From contig JAUZPT010000202.1 of assembly GCA_030705745.1 (NCBI GenBank), forward strand, positions 1 to 5,744: a stretch of DNA of 5,744 nucleotides. The letters run 5' to 3'. The translations under genes and the position numbers were made by a program. The notes beneath the pieces are model-generated. The model worked only from the letters and a program-made list of their open reading frames with translations, searched no databases and was not told the DNA's origin. How positions within the stretch are numbered: the stretch's first letter is position 1; each line of letters begins with the position of its first letter. Below are positions 1 to 5,434 of this stretch, piece by piece. This DNA comes from Bacillota bacterium. Lineage in GTDB: Bacteria > Bacillota > Bacilli > Bacillales > Cytobacillaceae.

Positions 1-189
1 GCCGTCATTGGATCTGTCATTTACTTTGTCTCACCTATTGACCTTGTACCTGATTTCATCGCAGGACTCGGCTTTTTGGATGATGCAGCTGTCATCGGAT
101 TCACTTTGAAGAAAATTTCTGGAGATCTTGAACGGTATAAGGAATGGAAAGAAAAAAATGCTTTACAATTAAATAACGATCTTAATTAA
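1..189 (+). CDS. DUF1232 / YkvA-like small membrane protein, 3' end only
   Basis: The first base is already inside an open frame that runs 62 codons to a TAA at 187-189; the start lies left of the window. The visible part contains a hydrophobic stretch leading into YFVSPIDLVPDFIAGLGFLD, then DDAAVIGFTLKKI and a charged tail rich in Glu, Lys and Asn. The SPIDLVPDFI..GFLDD signature is the hallmark of the DUF1232 (YkvA) family, small proteins of unknown biochemical function predicted to sit in the membrane; in homologues this motif is part of a short hydrophobic hairpin. The gene ends just before a strong hairpin terminator, so it is the last gene of its transcript, and it converges with the YjcZ pair. 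The family call is firm; a function cannot be given. Confidence 0.85.
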   Translation, partial: AVIGSVIYFVSPIDLVPDFIAGLGFLDDAAVIGFTLKKISGDLERYKEWKEKNALQLNNDLN

Positions 190-195
190 TAAATG

Positions 196-227
196 AAAAA
201 GCAGGGAGGCGAACCTTCCTGCTTTTT
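196..227. terminator. bidirectional rho-independent terminator between convergent genes
   Basis: Bases 196-209 pair with 214-227: a 14-bp stem with one G-T pair and a CGAA tetraloop at 210-213. The outer five pairs are A-T, so each strand has a U-run leaving the stem (TTTTTGTTTTT on plus, TTTTTCATTTATT on minus). It lies 6 bp after the DUF1232 stop and 14 bp beyond the minus-strand YjcZ stop, so it plausibly ends both transcripts. Confidence 0.85.
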
Positions 228-241
228 GTTTTTGATTTAAA

Positions 242-388
242 TTATCTAAAGCAGGCTGCACCCACGATAATCAATAGAATGAACAGAACGACGATTAATG
301 CAAAACCCCCGCCGTATCCGTGGCCTCCATATCCATAACCGCAACAGCCGCCGTAACCATATCCACCGTAACCGTATCCAAATGGCAT
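242..388 (-). CDS. YjcZ-family tiny membrane protein, Gly/Tyr-rich (48 aa)
   Basis: A 48-residue protein starting MPFGYGYGG. Residues 1-28 are a Gly/Tyr-rich low-complexity segment with repeated GYGG units, a Cys-Cys pair and one His; residues about 29-45 are the hydrophobic segment [17 protein letters not shown], ending CFR. That segment is the signature of the YjcZ / 'tiny TM Bacillus' family, known from Bacillaceae and generally described as sporulation-associated; the molecular role is unknown. The frame is open further upstream to an ATG at 445, but that would overlap the preceding gene. The ATG at 388-386 has AAAGGAGGT at 396-404 with ideal spacing, which decides the start. It is the second gene of a two-gene unit, 22 bp after its paralogue, and is followed by the hairpin at 196-227. 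The Gly/Tyr/Cys composition could suit a structural or cross-linked spore layer component, but that is inference. Confidence 0.82.
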   Translation of the reverse strand: MPFGYGYGGYGYGGCCGYGYGGHGYGGGFALIVVLFILLIIVGAACFR

Positions 389-395
389 TTCTTTT

Positions 396-404
396 ACCTC
401 CTTT
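396..404 (-). promoter_or_regulatory. ribosome binding site fixing the start of the 48-aa YjcZ gene
   Basis: Minus-strand AAAGGAGGT lies 7 bases upstream of the ATG at 388. It shows that translation starts here and not at the in-frame ATG at 445, which lies inside the preceding gene. Confidence 0.8.
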
Positions 405-410
405 TTATAT

Positions 411-515
411 TCAGCAGTATCCGCCGTAACCCCATGAAGCACCAATAATAATTAATAAAATAAACAATACTACTAGAAGGGCAAAACCGCCGCCAATTCC
501 ACCAACACCAGACAT
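411..515 (-). CDS. YjcZ-family tiny membrane protein (34 aa)
   Basis: This very short gene reads [10 protein letters not shown], then the hydrophobic segment [17 protein letters not shown] (residues 11-27), then WGYGGYC and a TGA stop at 413-411. The hydrophobic core is nearly identical to that of its 48-residue neighbour, so the two are paralogues of the YjcZ family: a short Gly-rich N-terminus followed by one membrane-spanning helix. Two ATGs are possible, at 521 and 515. The AAGGAGG at 524-530 is only 2 bases from the first and 8 from the second, so the second (MSG...) is chosen; using the first would add Met-Lys. Family knowledge places such proteins in sporulating Bacillaceae, with no defined molecular function. 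It is the first gene of a pair with the downstream Gly/Tyr-rich paralogue. Confidence 0.82.
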   Translation of the reverse strand: MSGVGGIGGGFALLVVLFILLIIIGASWGYGGYC

Positions 516-523
516 TTTCATTA

Positions 524-530
524 CCTCCTT
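524..530 (-). promoter_or_regulatory. ribosome binding site of the 34-aa YjcZ gene
   Basis: Minus-strand AAGGAGG, a full match to the anti-Shine-Dalgarno core, lies 8 bases before ATG 515 and only 2 before ATG 521. The spacing favours the downstream ATG. Confidence 0.75.
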
Positions 531-538
531 ATTTAAAT

Positions 539-567
539 TCTATACATACTATTCATTTAAGAGTAAA
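539..567 (-). promoter_or_regulatory. possible sigma-A-type promoter for the YjcZ pair
   Basis: Minus-strand TTTACT (567-562) and TATAGA (544-539) are separated by 17 bp; each matches the sigma-A consensus at 4 of 6 positions. The position, just upstream of the first ribosome binding site, is sensible, but AT-rich DNA yields such matches by chance. I saw no convincing sigma-E, sigma-K or sigma-G element, although these families are usually sporulation-linked. Confidence 0.25.
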
Positions 568-711
568 AGTGCGATAGATGCCTATAGAAATAATGAAATC
601 GCCCATTTTCAGTTGTATTCCGGATGCCAATTACCACTTTTCTACCTCTTTATCTACAGGTAGCTAATATGAGCCAAAAAACAACAACGTTATTTAACAA
701 AGCCTTAAAAT

Positions 712-749
712 AAAAAGAGAGCGTAATCCATATAGGATACGCTCTTTTT
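712..749 (-). terminator. rho-independent terminator of the cphBA operon
   Basis: The minus strand forms AAAAAGAGCGTATCC / GGATTACGCTCTCTTTTT: a GC-containing core (721-729 with 735-742, one bulged A, 5-base loop at 730-734) extended by A-T pairs, followed by TTTTTATTTTA. It begins 2 bp after the cphA stop codon, so it marks the end of the cyanophycin operon. The symmetric A/T flanks may also stop plus-strand transcription. Confidence 0.85.
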
Positions 750-751
750 GC

Positions 752-3388
752 TTATGAGATATTTTTTATTGCTTTTGTCTCGACATGAGATTGTACCTTT
801 TCAATGAATTCAGTCACCGTCGGGAAGTGATCGTATAAAAAGATAAGTAAGTCGCCTTCCACCGATAAATTCCATGCATGTTGGTATGCATTCATCTCGT
901 CCATAATCATGTGAATTCGTTTTTGTCCTGATAATTCTTCCGTTCCGCCTATTCGCAATAGCTTAGCTGTCTCAAGGGGAAGCCTGCCACGTAAATCTTT
1001 ATCTTCCCGAAAGATGGTTTCATCTGAATTCTTTACAGCAATTTTTCCCATTTTTATAATATCATGATCGGGACGATCGCCTGGAGCTGCAAAAACTGTG
1101 AAAATTTTGTTGGCATCCAAATGCTGGACTGTATCGAAAAATGCATGTAAACCTGCGATATTATGGGCGTAATCAAGCAAGATTTGTCTGCCCTTCACAT
1201 TCAGGATATTGAATCTTCCTTTTGACTGCTCGACGTTAGGCTGAAAACTAATTGCTTTTTCTTTCAATTTTTCGATTGTTTGCCCTTGGGAATAGGCAGC
1301 TGCAAGTGCCTGAAGTAAATTCGATATATTATGCTTGGCATGACCATTTATTGTAATTGGAATGTCTTTTGCAGGAAGGAAGCTGATTTCATCTCCGTTT
1401 TCATTGCATACAATCATTCCTTTTGAATTCAAATACCAAACGGTATCCCCTTTGTTTATTGCCTCGATTAAATGCGTATTGTTTTCCGATAAGGAAGTGA
1501 AAATGACCTGGCCGTCTGTATATCCTGCCATTTTAACAACCTCTGGATCATCTGCATTAAGAATGCAATATCCATTTTCAATAACTACCTCAGGAATAAT
1601 TCTCTTTACTTTGACGAGCTGATCGAATGTTTCAATTCCGTCTTTCCCTAAATGGTCTTCACTTACATTCGTCACAATTCCTACATCACAGTGACGGAAT
1701 GCCAAACCTTCCCGAAGAATGCCTCCTCTAGCTGTCTCAAGTACAGCAATATCCACCCTCGGATGGCTTAATATTTTCCGGGCGCTAATTGGGCCACTGC
1801 AGTCACCTTCATCTATGCATTGATTTCCGACATAGACGCCGTCTGAATTCGTCATCCCTACAGTTGTTCCTTCTTCTTCAAGGAAGTGCTTCACCATCCG
1901 CGTCGTCGTCGTCTTGCCATTTGTTCCTGTAATGGAAACAATCGGAATAGAAGCGTCTGTTCGATTAGAAAATAAATAGTCGACGATTTCCTTGCCAACA
2001 TCCCTTTTCTTACCTTTGCTTGGATAATGATGCATCCGAATTCCCGGAGCTGCATTTACTTCAACCACAGTGACTTTTTCAGGATCAAGCGGTGTTGAGA
2101 TATCCGGGCAAATGACATCTACTCCGGCAACATCTAGACCAATCGCCTTGGCAGCAGTTACAGCCATGTCTCGAATAGTTGGATCGACTTCATCGGTCAC
2201 ATCAATTGCCTGTCCACCCGTGGAAAGATTTGCATTTCCAACAACCTGGATAACCCTTCCTTTTTCCGGAACATACTCCAAATTCATATTCCATTTTTCC
2301 AAATAACAAGAAACAATATAATTCAGGGGTATCTTTGTCATTGGCTTTTCGTGGCCTTCTCCACGCAAAGGATTTTTGTTTTCTTCTTCTATGAGCTCAC
2401 GAATGGAGTCCTTTCCATTGCCAATCACAAATGGTGGCATGCGTAAACTTGCAGCAACGAGACGATCATTAACGACGAGCAATCGATAGTCATTGCCCTC
2501 GAAATACCTTTCGATAATAAATTCTTTATCGTGTTTTTCCATACACGTTACGACATTGAAAAGCTCGTCCCTTGATTTAATATTCGTATTGACTCCCTGA
2601 CCTTGTCTTCCATTTAATGGTTTGATGACGAGCGGATATCCAAGGCGGTCGGCTGCCTCGAAAATTTCTTCAATGGTTGTTGCCACTTCACCTTTTGGCA
2701 CCGGTACTCCAATGCTTTCTAAAATCGACTTCGTTACTTGCTTGTCACAAGAATTTTCAACCGCAATCATCGATGTTTGGCTCGTCGTCGTAGCCTGAAC
2801 ATATTTTTGTTTTGAACCGGTTCCAAGCCTTAATAAACTGTCCGTTCCGATACGTTCCACAGGTATTTTTTTATCAAAAGCAGCATTGAAAATCGCCTCT
2901 GTGCTTGGACCTAATTTGTGTTCATAATAAAGGGATTCAATTTTATCAATATAAGGCTTTGCTTGTACTGCGGTTTCGCCTCTTAATAGATGTTCTACAA
3001 TCTCAAGTGCAGCTTCAAATGAAAACAAGCCGGATTTCGGCTCCTTGTAATCAAAGGTAACAAAATAAATGCCCTTTTTTTCACTTGTAATTGTTTTTCC
3101 GCGTTTCACTTTAATTCCCGCCAACCATTGAAGCTCTAAGGCAATATGTTCAAGAATATGCCCCATCCATGTTCCTTCTTTTAACCTTTCAACAAATCCG
3201 CCTTCATAGCCCAAAGAGCATGTATGCGTTTGCAGGCTGGGGATGACATTCAATAATTGTTCCGTAAAATGTGGAATTGTATTTGATGGCCTGAATTCCA
3301 TTTCCTCAAGATCAAGTTCTATCCACAAGGTAGGTTTATAACTAAAATAATTAGGACCTTTTAAGTATCTAACGCGATTGATTTTCAT
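752..3388 (-). CDS. cphA: cyanophycin synthetase CphA
   Basis: This 878-residue enzyme polymerises L-Asp and L-Arg into cyanophycin (poly-Asp backbone with Arg side chains) with ATP, in the cytoplasm. Length and layout match the roughly 870-900-residue CphA family. The N-terminal domain (about 1-160) starts MKINRVRYLKGPNYFS and carries TWMGHILEHIALELQ (73-87). An ATP-grasp domain (about 215-475) has the loop KPLNGRQGQGV (256-266), ERYFEGNDYRLLVV (293-306) and metal-site VVEVNAAPGIRMH (441-453), and would add Asp. A Mur-ligase-like domain (about 480-878) has P-loop TGTNGKTTTT (487-496), ETARGGILREGL (551-562), HNISN (686-690) and LDYAHN (738-743), and would add Arg. Both ATP sites look intact, so it should be an active CphA1-type enzyme. 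It starts 2 bp after the cphB stop, with its ribosome binding site (AGAGGA) inside the end of cphB, implying coupled translation. Terminator at 712-749. Confidence 0.97.
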   Translation of the reverse strand: MKINRVRYLKGPNYFSYKPTLWIELDLEEMEFRPSNTIPHFTEQLLNVIPSLQTHTCSLGYEGGFVERLKEGTWMGHILEHIALELQWLAGIKVKRGKTITSEKKGIYFVTFDYKEPKSGLFSFEAALEIVEHLLRGETAVQAKPYIDKIESLYYEHKLGPSTEAIFNAAFDKKIPVERIGTDSLLRLGTGSKQKYVQATTTSQTSMIAVENSCDKQVTKSILESIGVPVPKGEVATTIEEIFEAADRLGYPLVIKPLNGRQGQGVNTNIKSRDELFNVVTCMEKHDKEFIIERYFEGNDYRLLVVNDRLVAASLRMPPFVIGNGKDSIRELIEEENKNPLRGEGHEKPMTKIPLNYIVSCYLEKWNMNLEYVPEKGRVIQVVGNANLSTGGQAIDVTDEVDPTIRDMAVTAAKAIGLDVAGVDVICPDISTPLDPEKVTVVEVNAAPGIRMHHYPSKGKKRDVGKEIVDYLFSNRTDASIPIVSITGTNGKTTTTRMVKHFLEEEGTTVGMTNSDGVYVGNQCIDEGDCSGPISARKILSHPRVDIAVLETARGGILREGLAFRHCDVGIVTNVSEDHLGKDGIETFDQLVKVKRIIPEVVIENGYCILNADDPEVVKMAGYTDGQVIFTSLSENNTHLIEAINKGDTVWYLNSKGMIVCNENGDEISFLPAKDIPITINGHAKHNISNLLQALAAAYSQGQTIEKLKEKAISFQPNVEQSKGRFNILNVKGRQILLDYAHNIAGLHAFFDTVQHLDANKIFTVFAAPGDRPDHDIIKMGKIAVKNSDETIFREDKDLRGRLPLETAKLLRIGGTEELSGQKRIHMIMDEMNAYQHAWNLSVEGDLLIFLYDHFPTVTEFIEKVQSHVETKAIKNIS

Positions 3389-3390
3389 GA

Positions 3391-4194
3391 TTAATCCTCT
3401 TTTCTGATTAGTATTCTTTTCACTAAGTCAAAATGGCATCCGCTCGTTAAAGTATGCAATTTAAAGTTTGATACGGTAAGCTCTTCGCTACCTGTTTCCG
3501 ATTTATTAACTTCAACATAGCTACTCTCTTTGCCATCCAGGATTAACACCTGATGTTCGCCAAGAACTTCAAATCGGTCTCCTTCTACCAATATCGCTGT
3601 ATTTTCATCAATGCCTATTCCAATTAAATTCGGATTTCCGGCTATAGCACCCAGCAGTCGGTCAAATCTTGCACGCTGAGAGAAATGCTGATCAATCAAC
3701 AAATTTTCCATGAATCCGAAACCTTTGTCCATTTCAACTTGCAAAATTTCATCCTCATCCTTTGTCATAGCAGATACAATCATATGCTTGCCCATAATGG
3801 ATGCTCCGGCACTTGTACCGCTCACGACCATCCCTTGCCTCCATTTATTTAAAAGCAATTTATGTAGGGTTGAACCAGTAATCATTTTAGTTAAACGGCT
3901 TTGGTCACCCCCGGTAATAAAAAGGGCTGAGAGGTCTTTCACTGAATCAAGAATACCTTTATCATCCGCTTTTTCTCGTGAGTCAACATCCAGAGTGATC
4001 GTGTCACGGGAACCCAGTTTTGCAAATACCTCTTGATATTCTTCTCCAACCTCAACCGGATATTCAGTAGCTGTTGTCAAAATTCCAACCTTGCCATCAT
4101 GTCTCTTCGAAAGATCAATAAATTTTTCTAGGATGGTAACCCCGCTATACTTCTCTTCTGCTCCACCAATAATTAATAAAGGACCATTTTTCAT
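3391..4194 (-). CDS. cphB: cyanophycinase CphB (peptidase family S51)
   Basis: A 267-residue serine exopeptidase of family S51 that degrades cyanophycin to beta-Asp-Arg dipeptides. There is no signal peptide (it starts MKNGPLLIIGGAEEKYSG), so this is the intracellular CphB type, not the secreted CphE type. Visible motifs are LFITGGDQSRL (91-101), the nucleophile elbow VSGTSAGAS (124-132) with Ser128 as the predicted catalytic serine, DQHFSQRARFDRLLGAI (168-184) containing the likely catalytic His170, and GIGIDENTAILVEGD (192-206). Length fits the family (about 270). The start is supported by AAAAGGTGA at 4201-4209, 6 bases upstream of the ATG. It is the first gene of the cphB-cphA operon, the same order as in cyanobacteria, and is expressed from the sigma-B-like promoter at 4247-4272. 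Expressing the hydrolase together with the synthetase implies that polymer turnover is controlled after transcription. Confidence 0.96.
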   Translation of the reverse strand: MKNGPLLIIGGAEEKYSGVTILEKFIDLSKRHDGKVGILTTATEYPVEVGEEYQEVFAKLGSRDTITLDVDSREKADDKGILDSVKDLSALFITGGDQSRLTKMITGSTLHKLLLNKWRQGMVVSGTSAGASIMGKHMIVSAMTKDEDEILQVEMDKGFGFMENLLIDQHFSQRARFDRLLGAIAGNPNLIGIGIDENTAILVEGDRFEVLGEHQVLILDGKESSYVEVNKSETGSEELTVSNFKLHTLTSGCHFDLVKRILIRKED

Positions 4195-4246
4195 CAGATA
4201 TCACCTTTTATCGAAATTTTCCGTGTTTATCAACAACTTACATTCC

Positions 4247-4272
4247 ATACCCGTTTTTTTTACAGCTGAAAC
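4247..4272 (-). promoter_or_regulatory. sigma-B-type promoter of the cphBA operon
   Basis: The minus strand reads GTTTCA (4272-4267), 14 bp, then GGGTAT (4252-4247). The Bacillus sigma-B consensus is GTTTAA, a 12-15 bp spacer, then GGGWAW, so this matches 5 of 6 and 6 of 6 with a permitted spacer. Transcription would begin near 4240, giving a leader of about 45 bases before cphB. The spacer contains a run of eight A. No comparably good sigma-A promoter is visible between here and the cphB start. This is inference from motif match; no expression evidence is available. Confidence 0.7.
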
Positions 4273-4311
4273 TATTTCATTTTTTTAAAATTATTGAAAA
4301 CATTTCTTTAT

Positions 4312-4334
4312 GTTTTTTTCTTTTTTTCGGGTAT
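4312..4334 (+). promoter_or_regulatory. possible divergent sigma-B-like promoter for the small plus-strand ORF
   Basis: A perfect GGGTAT lies at 4329-4334, with GTTTTT at 4312-4317 (4 of 6 to GTTTAA) at an 11-bp spacing, one base shorter than the usual range. A start near 4341 would leave a leader of only about 15 bases before the ATG at 4356, just enough to hold the ribosome binding site. It is weaker than the cphBA promoter, but its -10 box is exact and it is correctly placed. Confidence 0.4.
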
Positions 4335-4343
4335 TCCTTCAAT

Positions 4344-4349
4344 GAGGTG
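4344..4349 (+). promoter_or_regulatory. ribosome binding site before two overlapping ATGs
   Basis: GAGGTG followed by ATAAAA lies 6 bases from the ATG at 4356 and 10 bases from the ATG at 4360 (arranged ATGGATG). The nearer ATG has the better spacing but opens only a 20-codon frame; the farther one opens the long frame. Confidence 0.65.
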
Positions 4350-4359
4350 ATAAAAATGG

Positions 4360-4569
4360 ATGAAAATAAAAAAAAAATCAATTCAAGACTTCTCCCATGG
4401 AACAATGGATCATCCTGATCAAAATGCTGCCGATAAGGAAAGCTTATTCGGTGGATCTTTGGTAACAATATATCAGTATTTATTTGATGGAAGTATAAAA
4501 TTTATTCTGACTAAGGACTTGTATATCAAGTCCTTTTTTTATTTATATTTTATTTATATGGACATATAA
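4360..4569 (+). CDS. small hypothetical protein with frame ambiguity at a 10-A run
   Basis: I do not recognise this gene with confidence. The frame from ATG 4360 reads MKIKKKSIQDFSHGTMDHPD, continues through a hydrophilic part and ends in ...GGSLVTIYQYLFDGSIK and a Phe/Tyr-rich tail. The best-spaced ATG is at 4356 in another frame; it gives MDENKKKINSRLLPWNNGSS and stops at 4416-4418. The two frames would join as MDENKKKSIQDF if the A10 run at 4368-4377 were A9, so either a one-base change or slippage is involved, or translation starts at 4360 despite the longer spacing. The frame runs through a terminator at 4513-4540, so the last 19 or so residues are doubtful and the native stop may be lost. 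The part ending in DGSIK faintly recalls DUF4025-type small Bacillus proteins, from memory only. Ribosome binding site, promoter and terminator all point to a genuine plus-strand unit; it may be a recent pseudogene. Confidence 0.45.
   Translation: MKIKKKSIQDFSHGTMDHPDQNAADKESLFGGSLVTIYQYLFDGSIKFILTKDLYIKSFFYLYFIYMDI
4513..4540 (+). terminator. rho-independent terminator of the small plus-strand gene
   Basis: AAGGACTTG (4513-4521) pairs perfectly with CAAGTCCTT (4527-4535) around a TATAT loop, followed by a T run to 4540. On the minus strand the stem is followed by AGTCAG, not a U-run, so it works for plus-strand transcripts only. Confidence 0.8.
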
Positions 4570-4624
4570 CAACTTGATTACAAATCCTTAAAATTACATA
4601 ATTGTTTGATAGTACGAATCGATA

Positions 4625-5236
4625 TTATTGTAAATACTTTTCTGTGTTATTGTTTTTATTTTCAGAAATTTCACTGAATATATTTGTTTCATTATTTTTC
4701 TCTAAAAATGATTTTTCATTTTTTTTATTACTTTGATTCATTTTTAAATACCCATCCATTATTTTTTTGAATTCTCCTACCGTTAAAGGTTTTGCGTCTT
4801 CATTGTATTCATAGCCCATCATTCCGTTCGGTTCAATCGTCGCCGTTTTAATATCAGAAAAAGAGGAAATCCCCTCATTCCGCATTCTCATTTCCAATTG
4901 ATCGATTGTCAGCCTTAATTTCTTTAAATTCTTAATTTGTAATTGTCCATTTTCTATTACAATGATTGATTTGCCTGTAATGATCCGTTCAAGGATATTA
5001 AATTTCAGCTGCAAATATTCTAGACTTAACGCTGTGACTACAAACACTCCTGCAGATAGAATGGACTTCTGCACACTCGACTGAACAATCGGTTGTACTA
5101 TAATCGTACCGAGAGAAAGCATGACGACAGTTTCAGCCATGCTCAACTGTGATAAAGACTTTCTTCCGGCAAATCTTAATAAAAAAACACTGGATAAAAC
5201 CATTAAAAGAGATTTCCATAAAAATGAATACTCCAT
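4625..5236 (-). CDS. DUF421 (YetF/YdfR-like) membrane protein
   Basis: A 203-residue membrane protein of the DUF421 family. Hydrophobic helices lie at about 5-21, 33-51 and 58-74, with family motifs FLLRFAGRKSLSQLSMAETVVMLSLGT (in pieces: LLRFAGRKS at 19-27, AETVVMLSLGTIIVQPI at 34-50). The soluble C-terminal domain has GKSIIVIENGQL (88-99), IDQLEMRMRNEGI (111-123) and DIKTATIEPNG (128-138). Bacillus has several such proteins, and YetF-type and 2Duf members are associated with the spore inner membrane and spore resistance; this protein's function is unknown. Residues about 167-203 are an Asn/Lys/Glu/Ser-rich tail, longer than I expect for the core domain. The frame extends to an ATG at 5296, but homologues begin MEY/MEF just before helix 1, and GGGGGGAG precedes the ATG at 5236, so that start is used. 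It appears monocistronic. I see no terminator hairpin downstream, and it converges with the small plus-strand unit. Confidence 0.9.
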   Translation of the reverse strand: MEYSFLWKSLLMVLSSVFLLRFAGRKSLSQLSMAETVVMLSLGTIIVQPIVQSSVQKSILSAGVFVVTALSLEYLQLKFNILERIITGKSIIVIENGQLQIKNLKKLRLTIDQLEMRMRNEGISSFSDIKTATIEPNGMMGYEYNEDAKPLTVGEFKKIMDGYLKMNQSNKKNEKSFLEKNNETNIFSEISENKNNNTEKYLQ

Positions 5237-5398
5237 CCTGCTCTCCCCCCTGAACGTTAATTGCACTCTATTTTGCCCCCTATTCAAATGTGTCATGCAC
5301 CCCTCTTCTGATTAATCCTTCATTAAATAAAGACTGCTTCTGTTCAGGAATATTGGATATTGATAGGATCAGAACAGTTTTCTAAAGACTATATCTAA

Positions 5399-5434
5399 AA
5401 AGAAATCCACCAGACCCAACTGGTGGATTTCTTT
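5399..5434 (-). terminator. 15-bp hairpin, probable terminator for minus-strand transcription
   Basis: Bases 5399-5413 pair perfectly with 5420-5434 around a 6-base loop (ACCCAA), with a seven-pair GC-rich core CCACCAG/CTGGTGG. The minus strand leaves the stem through TTTCTTTTTAG, a usable U-run; the plus strand has only TTTCTTTC. It would end minus-strand transcripts arriving from the right and insulate the DUF421 gene, but no minus-strand gene is recognisable between here and the window edge. Confidence 0.65.

Noticed and set aside
389..445. N-terminal extension of the 48-aa YjcZ protein to the ATG at 445
   Set aside because: It overlaps the upstream YjcZ gene in a different frame, and a full ribosome binding site points to the ATG at 388.
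1362..1622. Plus-strand 86-codon open frame inside cphA
   Set aside because: It lies opposite the Mur-ligase part of cphA, which is strongly conserved on the minus strand; it has no family resemblance and is a shadow frame.
2070..2306. Plus-strand 78-codon open frame inside cphA
   Set aside because: Antisense shadow of the conserved ATP-grasp region of cphA; no motif of its own.
3710..4036. Plus-strand 108-codon open frame inside cphB
   Set aside because: It lies entirely opposite the conserved catalytic part of cphB and has no recognisable domain.
4215..4229. CodY-like box (AATTTTC..G) in the cphB leader
   Set aside because: Only about 9 of 15 positions match the CodY consensus, too weak in AT-rich DNA, although CodY control of a nitrogen store would make sense.
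4267..4279. Short palindrome TGAAAC-T-ATTTCA overlapping the cphBA -35 box, considered as a cre site or operator
   Set aside because: It lacks the central CG of a cre site and has only 5-bp arms; chance is likely.
4091..4288. Plus-strand 65-codon open frame over the cphB start
   Set aside because: It spans the cphB start, its ribosome binding site and the sigma-B-like promoter; no motif.
4254..4327. Repeated T-tracts, considered as phased bent DNA
   Set aside because: Distances between tract centres (about 25, 33 and 8 bp) do not follow helical phasing.
4277..4468. Minus-strand 63-codon open frame in the divergent region
   Set aside because: It runs opposite the small plus-strand unit, has Phe/Lys-rich low complexity from A/T tracts, and no sensible ribosome binding site.
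5237..5296. N-terminal 20-residue extension of the DUF421 protein
   Set aside because: The extension is hydrophilic and not typical of the family; GGGGGGAG just upstream of ATG 5236 supports the shorter form, although GAGGGG lies 3 bases from ATG 5296, so it cannot be fully excluded.
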